From Clostridiales bacterium (GTDB taxonomy: Bacteria; Bacillota; Clostridia; Oscillospirales; QAMX01), in the NCBI GenBank assembly GCA_012514045.1, contig JAAZBA010000303.1:1-6133 (forward strand): DNA of 6,133 nucleotides, written 5' to 3'. The position numbers were made by a program, and so were the translations under genes. Positions 1 through 5,758 of the stretch are shown here, one piece after another. The notes under the pieces were generated by a model. It worked only from the letters and a program-made list of their open reading frames with translations. It searched no databases and was not told the origin of the DNA. Position 1 is the first letter of the stretch. Each line of letters starts with the position of its first letter.

Positions 1-21
1 ATAGAAAAAGCGCATATATAT

Positions 22-95
22 GTCCCCGTAGCTCAGCAGGATAGAACGATCGCCTCCTAAGCGGGAAGTAGTGCGTTCGAGTCGCGCCGGGGGTG
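22..95 (+). tRNA. tRNA-Arg, anticodon CCT (reads AGG)
   Basis: A full cloverleaf can be drawn. Acceptor arms are 22-28 and 88-94, with two G-U pairs at the open end and G at 95 as discriminator. The D-arm is 31-34/44-47, the anticodon stem 49-53/61-65 with loop CTCCTAA (54-60) and anticodon CCT at 56-58, and the T-arm 71-75/83-87 with loop TTCGAGT. CCA is not encoded. The fold is weaker than usual: the D-stem has a C-A mismatch (32/46), and the anticodon stem has an A-G mismatch (49/65) beside a T-G wobble (50/64). It is probably functional, since loops and T-arm look normal, but early decay is possible. An intrinsic terminator follows at once. Confidence 0.92.
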
Positions 96-100
96 GAATT

Positions 101-134
101 AGCACCGAAAATCGTTGATTTTCGGCGCTTTTTT
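101..134 (+). terminator. Intrinsic terminator of the tRNA-Arg gene
   Basis: Arms 101-113 and 117-129 pair over 13 positions with a single A-C mismatch (104/126) around a GTT loop, followed by a run of T (129-134). It starts five bases after the tRNA 3' end, so it most likely ends the tRNA transcript and separates it from the genes to the right. Confidence 0.85.
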
Positions 135-292
135 ATAGTAGGAATGTATGAGTTCTGTGATACGAAATAGTGGGGTCAAAATGTTCTCAAAGACGTTGAT
201 TACAGGATTATCAAAAGAAAAAGTGTCTCGGTGACGAAAAGGTCCAGCAGACAAAAGTTAAATGCCTGATTACACACATATAAATGAATCGC

Positions 293-301
293 GGAGGTGA
301 T
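293..301 (+). promoter_or_regulatory. Near-perfect Shine-Dalgarno without a matching ATG
   Basis: GGAGGTGAT matches the anti-Shine-Dalgarno sequence of Firmicutes 16S rRNA over all nine bases. No ATG, GTG or TTG lies at a normal distance in the open frame that follows. The in-frame candidates are CTG 307 (nine bases after GGAGG) and ATA 310. The ATG at 300 lies inside the site and its frame stops after 17 codons. The site argues that the open frame at 307-441 is, or recently was, translated. Confidence 0.6.
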
Positions 302-306
302 GGAGC

Positions 307-441
307 CTGATATATTCAGAAACATATACAATTATATCAGAACCGTTTTCTGACAGATCACTTTTGGATTTGCTCGAGGAACTCCTGCTTGACTCAATAG
401 AAATGAAGCCGTCGTACCTTTGCGGGGACTGCACAAATTGA
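307..441 (+). CDS. Small acidic protein with C-terminal CxxC, start codon uncertain
   Basis: This is an open frame of 44 codons read from CTG 307 (or ATA 310, possibly a mutated ATG). I do not recognise the family. The peptide looks protein-like: a short N-terminal segment rich in Tyr, Thr and Ile, a Glu-Pro-Phe turn (residues 12-14), then an amphipathic, Leu- and Glu-rich stretch (LLDLLEELLLDSIE, 19-32) typical of a helix, and CGDC (39-42) just before the stop. Support comes from the strong Shine-Dalgarno at 293-301 and the position 53 bases upstream of the recombinase start on the same strand, which suggests an accessory protein of the same element. A CxxC could hold a metal or form a disulfide, but no function can be assigned. 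The missing standard start may mean CTG initiation or a recently silenced gene. Confidence 0.45.
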   Translation: MIYSETYTIISEPFSDRSLLDLLEELLLDSIEMKPSYLCGDCTN

Positions 442-453
442 TTATGATAAGTG

Positions 454-469
454 TGTAATCCCCACAGGT
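454..469 (+). repeat. Left copy of inverted repeat bracketing the recombinase
   Basis: The reverse complement of this segment matches 2214-2230 except for one extra T at 2224. The copies lie 26 bases before the recombinase start codon and about 94 bases after its stop. The left copy also overlaps a second arm: GTGTGTAATC at 451-460 is the exact reverse complement of GATTACACAC at 268-277, so this sequence can pair either way. Confidence 0.5.
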
Positions 470-482
470 TGATTTGGCTTGG

Positions 483-490
483 AAAGGAGG
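483..490 (+). promoter_or_regulatory. Ribosome binding site fixing the recombinase start at GTG 495
   Basis: AAAGGAGG lies four bases before GTG 495. An alternative in-frame TTG at 474 would place this site inside the coding region and has no Shine-Dalgarno of its own, so GTG 495 is the better start. Confidence 0.8.
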
Positions 491-494
491 AACT

Positions 495-2120
495 GTGAAC
501 CCAAAATCAACCTACAAAGCGGCGCTGTATATGCGTCTTTCAAGAGACGACGAAGGTGCGGTGGAGAGTTCGAGTATTACCACACAGCGAACAATGCTTC
601 GCAGGTATGCGGAGGAAAACGGATTTCGTGTCTATGACGAGTATTGTGACGATGGCTGGAGCGGTACGAACTTCGACAGGCCGGAATTCATGCGAATGAT
701 AGCAGACATAGAGGCAAAGAAGATCAACCTGGTTATCACAAAGGATCTTTCTCGACTTGGCCGCAACTATATCACCGCGGGACAATACACGGAAATCTAT
801 TTTCCTTCAAAAGGAGTTCGTTATATTGCCATAAATGACGGCTATGATTCCGACAGCCCATATACGGATATTGCCCCTTTCAAAAATGTCATCAATGAGA
901 TGTATGCGCGGGATGCATCAAAGAAGATTCGTTCTGCTTTTGTCACAAAGATGCGGGATGGTGCATACATAGCGGCGTTTGCACCATATGGCTATCAGAA
1001 AGACCCGTCAGATAAGAATCATCTCATCATAGATAAGCGATCCGGGGCTATAGTCAAAGACATATTTCGCATGGCGTCAGCAGGTAGTCTGCCAATAGAA
1101 ATTGCGCGAACACTTAATGGTCTGGGTGTTCCGTCTCCCGCAGTCTATCGTTGTATGACGCATGAAGGCTTGGACATTCACTCATACTCTCAACGGAAGG
1201 AATGGACGAGCGCTACAATCACGAAGATGCTTCGTAATGTTATTTACCTTGGACATATTGCACAGGGCAAGACCACAAAAGTATCATTTAAGAGCCGCCT
1301 GACAATTTGTAAACCTCGCGACGAGTGGGTTGTCGTAGAGAACACCCATGAAGCGCTTGTGGATAAAGAAACATTTGATCTCGTTCAAAGACGAATGATA
1401 GCTCGCACCTGTGAGAAGAAGGGCAGTTTTTATAATATATTCTCCGGCATTGCCAAATGCGCAGACTGTGGACGTAATATGTCTGCAACGGGTTCACGGA
1501 AAAAAGGCTCTCCAGCAAACCTGACCTGTGGAAGATACAAGCTCTATGGAAGCAATGAATGCAGCAACCACTTCATAGACTACAATGTGCTTTATGAGAT
1601 CGTACTGGCATCACTGAAAGAACAACTTCATATCAGCTCTGAAGACAGATCGACAATTCTTGACAATGCTGAGCAGCGTCAGCGAAAACAGGAGCGCAAG
1701 AAAGATCAAATATCCGACCTTGTCAAAATAAAAAAACGATTACGTGAGCTCGATAACATCATTGAAAAGCTGTATGAAGACAGCGTTGCCGGACGGATAT
1801 CCGATACCCGGATGAACAATATGTTGGAAAAGTATGAGCAAGAAGCTAAAAGGCTGGAAAACCAAGTGAGCGCTATCGAAGAAGCGGAAGCCGAGCCACC
1901 GGAGTCGCAGCAGGCATCTCGTGAAAAACTAGATAAGTTGCTCAGACAAATCACAGATGTATCGACGCTTACGCCCAAATTACTGTATAAACTCATTGAC
2001 CATATTGAAATTGGGCAAGGTCACTATGATAAGCACGGGCATGGCAAGGTTAAGCATCAGTCGGTCAAGATTTTCTACCGTTTTCAAATGGAAGCGATTA
2101 TTAAGGAGTATCAAGCATAA
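495..2120 (+). CDS. Large serine recombinase (site-specific integrase/transposase of clostridial type)
   Basis: This 541-aa protein is expected to cut and rejoin DNA at attachment sites through a phosphoserine intermediate, moving the element that carries it. The resolvase catalytic domain spans about residues 7-150, with nucleophile Ser16 in YMRLSRDD, the conserved DDGWSGTNFDRPEF (52-65) and active-site arginines in DLSRLGRNY (84-92). The recombinase DNA-binding domain covers about 160-265 (YLGHIAQGK near its end). A zinc ribbon follows with Cys322, Cys325, Cys345 and Cys356. A charged coiled coil spans about 388-465, and the tail near 500-530 (IDHIEIG, VKIFYRF) resembles the DUF4368 end of this family. 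All key residues are present and the length is normal, so the gene looks intact. This architecture is typical of TnpX/TndX-like recombinases of clostridial mobilisable and conjugative transposons. No other transfer genes are in the window. Its target site is unknown. Confidence 0.95.
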   Translation: MNPKSTYKAALYMRLSRDDEGAVESSSITTQRTMLRRYAEENGFRVYDEYCDDGWSGTNFDRPEFMRMIADIEAKKINLVITKDLSRLGRNYITAGQYTEIYFPSKGVRYIAINDGYDSDSPYTDIAPFKNVINEMYARDASKKIRSAFVTKMRDGAYIAAFAPYGYQKDPSDKNHLIIDKRSGAIVKDIFRMASAGSLPIEIARTLNGLGVPSPAVYRCMTHEGLDIHSYSQRKEWTSATITKMLRNVIYLGHIAQGKTTKVSFKSRLTICKPRDEWVVVENTHEALVDKETFDLVQRRMIARTCEKKGSFYNIFSGIAKCADCGRNMSATGSRKKGSPANLTCGRYKLYGSNECSNHFIDYNVLYEIVLASLKEQLHISSEDRSTILDNAEQRQRKQERKKDQISDLVKIKKRLRELDNIIEKLYEDSVAGRISDTRMNNMLEKYEQEAKRLENQVSAIEEAEAEPPESQQASREKLDKLLRQITDVSTLTPKLLYKLIDHIEIGQGHYDKHGHGKVKHQSVKIFYRFQMEAIIKEYQA

Positions 2121-2135
2121 ATACGCATTCGGTTA

Positions 2136-2159
2136 TTAACCATCCATGTGGGTGGTTGA
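2136..2159 (+). terminator. Weak hairpin after the recombinase
   Basis: AACCATCC (2138-2145) pairs with GGGTGGTT (2150-2157) around an ATGT loop, extended by T-G and T-A outside. It begins about 16 bases after the recombinase stop, where a terminator would be expected, but no T-run follows. It may be a weak or Rho-assisted terminator, or part of a recombinase binding region. Confidence 0.3.
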
Positions 2160-2213
2160 TTACTAGATGCGGTAATAGAGAAAAACCGCCAAATGAAGCG
2201 GTGTGGCCGAGTT

Positions 2214-2230
2214 ACCTGTGGGGTATTACA
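2214..2230 (+). repeat. Right copy of inverted repeat bracketing the recombinase
   Basis: This is the partner of 454-469. ACCTGTGGGG and ATTACA match its reverse complement, with one inserted T at 2224 between them. The broken surface-protein frame opens seven bases downstream. It could be an element end, a recombinase binding arm, or a chance pairing. Confidence 0.5.
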
Positions 2231-2236
2231 TTTTGA

Positions 2237-2905
2237 CTTGAATTTGGATTTTCCAAAAGACTGCGGCTTCATGATATCACCGGCAACTGCTTTGATATCA
2301 AAGCTGTTTGTAACATTTACAGCGGGATTTTCACTCAGACGCTCAACGGGGTAGATATTACAACCACAGGCAGCGGGCACGGTATATATAGTAATTCGTC
2401 GCTGAGCATTGTGCTTGCTGACGGAAGCTCAAACAGCGTGAACAGCAGCGGAGACGCTATAACGGTCGGCAACAACGGCAATGTTATCAGCATCAGCGGC
2501 AGCGTGGTTGTGGGCGGCAGCGCACAGGTGGATATCTGCTCGCAAAGAATTGGAATATACGCAGATAATAACGTGTATTTGGGTTATGTTTGGAACGGCA
2601 GCACATATGAAGCCTCCGGCAGCCCGATGGTCAAAATCAACAGCCCCGACAGTGTCGCGGCGATAACGCCGGACACGCCCGAAGATTTTGTCGTTGGCAT
2701 AAAAGGCATCAAAGCAAATGCCTGCATATACATGGCGGACGGCTCGCTCACGACGGTCGGCAGCGAAAAAGCCCTTGAATATGATAGCATAAACCCGCTT
2801 GTACTCCCCTCCTCTTATAAGTACAAACCAAACACCGAGGCAAGCGCCCGCACGGAGCTACACATACGGTACATACACTTTTTCGGAAGACGACAAATAC
2901 CTTGA
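2237..2905 (+). pseudogene. SLH surface protein, 5' fragment (start missing, ends by frameshift)
   Basis: The frame is open from just after a stop at 2234 to 2905, but no signal peptide or credible start is present. The first GTG (2411) has no Shine-Dalgarno and falls within the conserved-looking sequence. The translation from about 2330 is Gly/Ser/Asn/Val-rich with short alternating hydrophobic stretches (LNGVDITTTGSGHGIYSNSS, then NGNVISISGSVVVGG). This is typical of beta-solenoid regions in secreted Firmicutes surface proteins. Protein-like sequence continues to about 2854 (EASART) and then moves to the frame of the next entry. Adding one base relative to an intact ancestor, for example an extra G at 2854-2855, would explain this. 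The N-terminus, including secretion signal, was probably lost in a rearrangement involving the recombinase element immediately upstream. Where the true gene sequence begins between 2237 and about 2330 is unclear. Confidence 0.75.
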
Positions 2906-4058
2906 AATCGTCACCTGGGAAGAGCCGATCTATTTACCCTCCCGCATTATCACCGTAACCGAACTGAGCAGCAAGCTGTTCAGCGGCGCTCAGGGTGCGG
3001 CAAGAGCCGAAGCCAATATGACGAGCGCATTTTCAAACTCCGTGGAGGTAAAAATCACGGATACGACCGAGGCGGCTTCAAGCTTCGGCATCGGAGCCGG
3101 ATATGAAGTTTATCCCTTTGATATTTCACTCTGCATTTTGGGCACTAATACCAAAACGGAGCCGTTGGACGGCTACACCGTGACAATCTCGCTTCCGGTG
3201 CCCGAAAAGCTGCCGGATGAGAAAGAACGTATCTCTATCGTACACAGATCGGATGACGGAACCGTTACAACGCTTATTTCTCAGCTCAAGCAGATAAACG
3301 GCGTTTGGTATCTTGTTTTTGAGGCCACGGAGTTCTCAACGTATGCTCTGGTAGTGAGCAATATGGGTACTTATGACGAGACAGTGGGTTTACCATACTA
3401 TGCGGACTCCAACGGGAACGAGGTGTTCATCGGCTTCGCGGCGAACGGGAAATACATCGCGCATTCCGGCGTAACTGTGCTCTTTAAAGAAAACCAGAAG
3501 AGTTTTACGGACACCGGGACGCATTGGGCAAAGGGCTATATTAAATTCGTCGCCGAACGCGAACTGTTTAACGGTACCGGCATTAATAAGTTCTCACCCG
3601 ACACGAGCGTGACGCGCGCGATGTTCGCGACGGTCATAGGTCGGCTTTTCGAGCGCGGTTACGGTGAAATCGAAACTATGAGCAGCCACGCTTTCACTGA
3701 TTGTGACTACGATGAATATTATGGTAAATACGTGGACCGGGCTGCCGAAAACGGTATCCTAGACGGCTATGGAAACGGTAAATTCGGCCCGGGCGATGCG
3801 GTTACCCGCGAGCAGATAGAGGCGATTTTATACCGCTTCGCGGATTTTCTCGACGCTTTACCGGATGATATTGATTCATCGCTGCGTTACCCCGATTCCG
3901 GTGATATTTCCAACTGGGCAGAGAGCGCCGCGCTGTACTGCCAGAGCACCGGCACCATCACGGGACGTGACGGCGGGAGCTTTGTCCCGCAGGGTACTGC
4001 GACACGAGCCGAGGCAGCAGCAATCATCCGGAGGTTTATTGAGTCGATACTGGCGTAA
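2799..4058 (+). pseudogene. SLH surface protein, 3' fragment with three SLH domains
   Basis: This is the continuation of the preceding fragment. Real coding probably starts near 2855 (SYTYGTYTFSEDD); the first 18 or so codons of the open frame are out-of-frame noise, and TTG 2799 lacks a Shine-Dalgarno. Using residue numbers from 2799, residues 25-230 form an extracellular region ending in YYADSNGNEVFIGF (201-213). Three SLH domains follow at about 235-284 (SFTDTGTHWAKGYIKF, VTRAMFATVIGRL), 298-349 (AFTDCDYDEYYGKY, VTREQIEAILYRF) and 363-416 (RYPDSGDISNWAESAALY, ATRAEAAAIIRRF). SLH domains anchor proteins non-covalently to pyruvylated secondary cell-wall polymer. The C-terminus is complete and the SLH motifs are well kept, so decay is recent or the frameshift could be a sequencing error. 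Without the upstream signal peptide this part alone could not be exported. A strong terminator lies 71 bases downstream. Confidence 0.9.
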
Positions 4059-4128
4059 AGCAAACATTCGCAGCGGAATTTGTCCACAGATGCTTGGAAA
4101 CCTTTTCCGAAATTGACATTTTATCATG

Positions 4129-4168
4129 ATTGCCAGACGTCTTCGGATGTCTGGCAATTTACTTGTTA
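4129..4168 (+). terminator. Intrinsic terminator of the SLH gene with UUCG tetraloop
   Basis: Arms 4129-4141 and 4146-4158 pair over 13 positions with one G-T wobble, closing on a C(UUCG)G tetraloop, an unusually stable loop. The tail is T-rich but interrupted (TTTACTTGTT). The hairpin is nearly symmetric and A-rich upstream, so it could also act on reverse-strand transcripts. Confidence 0.75.
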
Positions 4169-4407
4169 CTGACAATGCGGAGCCAAAATAAAGTGCAGCC
4201 GCCGGGCCGTAACGACCTGCACCAGCCGGAGTAAAATCCCAAATAATTATGGGACTCACACCTCCTTCCGCCAAAAACCAGGCAAAAAAGACACGTCTAC
4301 CGGCCCTACATCATGGGTGTTATAGACGCGTTATGTAAGATAGTAGGGTGGATTAAATCGGCAATATGCAGTAACATATAAAAACGTGATATCAAACCCT
4401 AACACCC
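4169..4407. other. Non-coding leader region with interleaved inverted repeats
   Basis: No gene is supported on either strand between the SLH terminator and the lipoprotein ribosome binding site. A reverse-strand open frame across 3876-4274 runs through the terminator hairpin and the SLH gene and is treated as a shadow. The notable structure is a pair of interleaved arms: CGTCTA 4294-4299 with TAGACG 4323-4328, and CCCTAC 4304-4309 with GTAGGG 4343-4348. Both are perfect 6-bp matches, and their order allows an H-type pseudoknot or two competing hairpins. No T-run follows. No convincing sigma-A promoter was seen; TATAAA at 4377-4382 lacks a good -35. Confidence 0.35.
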
Positions 4408-4418
4408 GGGAGGTAACT

Positions 4419-5123
4419 ATGCGCAAGATTATCCCACTTATTGCTGTTCTCGCTCTTTTGGCACTGGCGGGATGCGGTAAAAACGCCGCCGCTCCTACCG
4501 CCATGGATACGCCCTCTCCTGCCCCGGCTTCTGACCCGCCGTCTGTTCCTTCCGATGCAGGCGTATCCTCAACTCCTGCTCCGTCCGCCTCTACATCAGC
4601 CTACGACGAAGCGATGAAGGCATATGAGTCTATCCTGGAAAGAAACGACCGGCTGGAGGATTTCCTGGCGGAAACCGCAAAGAGCGGCAAGATTCTGACT
4701 CCGTCGCGCTTTGCACTCCTGGACTTGAACGGTGACGAAATCCCCGAAGCGGTCATAGAACTGACGGACGATTATCCCTACTTCTACGAGGTCCTGTACT
4801 ACGAAGACGGCAATATGTACGGGCACATCCTTCCTCTGCGCCAGTTTAACGATTTGAAGGAAGACGGCACCTTCTCCTGGTCCGCCGGCGCCGGCAACAG
4901 CGGTTACGGCAGTCTGCGCTTTTACGCTTCCGAGTACGTCGTCGAAAATCTTGCCTATACGGAGACCGGCATGAACGGTGAGAATGTCGCCATGTCGTAT
5001 TTCATAGGGGATGAGTCCGTCACACAGGAGAGGTATGATGCCTTCGTCGCCGAGCAGGATGATAAGCCCGCCGCCCAGTGGCACAGCTACACGCAGGAAG
5101 ACATCGAAGAAGTCTTTTCCTGA
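4419..5123 (+). CDS. Putative lipoprotein of unknown function
   Basis: The protein has 234 residues and starts at ATG 4419, five bases after GGGAGG (4408-4413); an earlier in-frame start at 4386 lacks such a site. The N-terminus is a clear lipoprotein signal: MRK, a hydrophobic run, and lipobox LAGC with Cys19 as the expected lipidation site. A Pro/Ala/Ser/Thr-rich linker (about 22-60) should lift the rest off the membrane. The globular part (61-234) starts with an acidic helix and contains DLNGDEIPE (102-110). This short Asp/Asn-rich motif resembles calcium-binding EF-hand or FG-GAP-like loops common in Firmicutes lipoproteins with a 'product/dialogue of repeated DxNGDGxPE' pattern, but only one copy is present. 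A Tyr- and Gly-rich region follows. No catalytic signature was found. It is more GC-rich than its surroundings, has no operon partner in the window, and faces a reverse-strand relic downstream. Confidence 0.85.
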   Translation: MRKIIPLIAVLALLALAGCGKNAAAPTAMDTPSPAPASDPPSVPSDAGVSSTPAPSASTSAYDEAMKAYESILERNDRLEDFLAETAKSGKILTPSRFALLDLNGDEIPEAVIELTDDYPYFYEVLYYEDGNMYGHILPLRQFNDLKEDGTFSWSAGAGNSGYGSLRFYASEYVVENLAYTETGMNGENVAMSYFIGDESVTQERYDAFVAEQDDKPAAQWHSYTQEDIEEVFS

Positions 5124-5160
5124 AAACACATGACCGGATTCTGGACGGCTTGTAAGAATC

Positions 5161-5385
5161 TTAATGCTGCTCAACCGGTATTCCGAAGTAGTCTCTCCAA
5201 TCACCGGGCAAATAAGATTTTGATCGCTTCCCATTAACAAAAAGCTCAAAGTCAGTAACTCTCCCTGCTCTTAAAGCATGGAAGTCATCTGAGAATATTT
5301 ATAATTACGGCAACAATTGTTCTGCGGAGTTGCGCAAATGGGCTTGATACCTCTCGAGTCTTGCCCGGTGAATTTGAATCTCCTG
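5161..5385 (-). pseudogene. Reverse-strand protein relic, unrecognised, interrupted by two stops
   Basis: On the reverse strand one frame runs from 5385 to a TAA at 5163-5161. It reads as two protein-like blocks separated by two in-frame stops (about 5299-5307). The upstream block (about 26 residues) is charged and helical in character, including IHRARLERYQAHLRNSAEQL. The downstream block of 45 residues has a mixed, folded-protein look: DFHALRAGRVTDFELFVNG, then LPGDWRDYFGIPVEQH at the C-terminus. Another stop lies directly upstream at 5388-5386 and no start codon or ribosome binding site fits. I do not recognise the family. It looks like the C-terminal remnant of a decayed gene that once ran toward the lipoprotein gene. 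Chance open frame is possible, mainly for the upstream block. Confidence 0.45.
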
Positions 5386-5396
5386 TTAAAAAATAT

Positions 5397-5490
5397 AGGT
5401 CACGGGATCACTTGTAATGCCGATTTGGATAACAATGAGGAAGTATGGAAGGTCATACTATTAAGGTTTATGTGACCTGGTGCATAACCT
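5397..5490. other. Overlapping inverted repeats upstream of the riboswitch promoter
   Basis: AGGTCAC 5397-5403 pairs exactly with GTGACCT 5472-5478. Inside it, AGTATG (5451-5456) and CATACT (5464-5459 read back, about 5454-5459) can form a short hairpin around GAAGGT. The right arm also overlaps a second hairpin, AGGTTTATG with CATAACCT, with one bulged base. The two larger pairings exclude each other. No T-run or known RNA family signature was seen, so this is recorded as unexplained secondary-structure potential. Confidence 0.25.
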
Positions 5491-5506
5491 AAATATTGGA
5501 ATATTT
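5491..5506. repeat. AT-rich dyad touching the -35 box
   Basis: AAATATT and AATATTT are perfect inverted arms separated by GG. The right arm overlaps the first two bases of TTGACA (5505-5510). It could be a repressor operator or simply an upstream AT-rich element for the promoter; at this base composition chance is also plausible. Confidence 0.35.
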
Positions 5507-5533
5507 GACATAATCAGATTATTGCTATATAAT
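5505..5533 (+). promoter_or_regulatory. Consensus sigma-A promoter for the riboswitch transcript
   Basis: TTGACA (5505-5510) and TATAAT (5528-5533) both match the consensus in all six bases with the ideal 17-base spacer. Transcription should begin near 5540, about 30 bases before the aptamer. The region upstream is AT-rich, which favours strong activity. Confidence 0.88.
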
Positions 5534-5569
5534 TCAATTAACAACATTAACAACTAAATAGCTGAATCT

Positions 5570-5686
5570 TCTATCACTAAAGGAGAGCGGGAGAACCAAT
5601 TATTGGGGTGAATCCGAGTTTTTCGGTAGGGTACCTTTCGACCCGAACCCGTCAGCTAATCTCGTAAGCGTTTGAAAGGTGAAACC
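5570..5686 (+). promoter_or_regulatory. c-di-AMP riboswitch (ydaO/yuaA family)
   Basis: The segment carries the ordered conserved blocks of this aptamer: GGAGAGCGGGAGAACC (5582-5597), TGGGGTGAATCC (5604-5615), GGTAGGG (5625-5631), GACCCGAACCCGTCAGCTAA (5640-5659) and CTCGTAAGCG (5661-5670). TCACT (5574-5578) with GGTGA (5678-5682) can close the P1 stem. The family binds cyclic di-AMP and usually lowers expression of wall-remodelling, osmolyte or potassium-transport genes when ligand is high. A consensus promoter lies upstream and an intrinsic terminator 43 bases downstream, as expected for a transcriptional OFF switch. The boundaries are estimates. The next possible gene starts about 390 bases downstream, which is far for this class. 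Confidence 0.93.
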
Positions 5687-5728
5687 TATTGATGAAATCT
5701 TCGAATTCATATGCATCGGTTTATTCAT

Positions 5729-5758
5729 GCGCTTGCGATTTCCGCAAGCGCTTTTTGT
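5729..5758 (+). terminator. Expression-platform terminator of the c-di-AMP riboswitch
   Basis: GCGCTTGCG (5729-5737) and CGCAAGCGC (5743-5751) form a perfect 9-bp stem with a five-base loop, followed by TTTTTG. The left arm can instead pair with CGTAAGCGT (5663-5671) in the conserved 3' part of the aptamer (seven Watson-Crick pairs and two G-U pairs). Ligand-bound aptamer would hide that strand and let the terminator form, so high c-di-AMP should stop transcription. Confidence 0.92.

Noticed and set aside
178..231. Possible 17-codon ORF starting at ATG near 180
   Set aside because: Too short, weak upstream purine stretch only, and no sign of conservation or context.
337..353. Small hairpin TCAGAA/TTCTGA inside the small ORF
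   Set aside because: A 6-bp stem with a five-base loop and no T-run; common by chance.
420..448. Possible recombinase promoter TTGCGG-17-TATGAT
   Set aside because: The -10 is good but the -35 matches only three of six bases; not strong enough to report as a feature.
195..2163. Direct repeat GTTGATTAC at 195-203 and 2155-2163 as attachment-site cores
   Set aside because: Nine matching bases with no flanking similarity are expected by chance at this window size and composition.
3876..4274. Reverse-strand 132-codon open frame across the SLH gene end and terminator
   Set aside because: It runs antisense through well-supported SLH coding sequence and through the 13-bp terminator hairpin, with no good ribosome binding site spacing.
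4596..5249. Reverse-strand 217-codon open frame opposite the lipoprotein gene
   Set aside because: It mirrors the forward codon structure of a GC-rich gene that has its own start, Shine-Dalgarno and lipobox; the translation has no recognisable domain.
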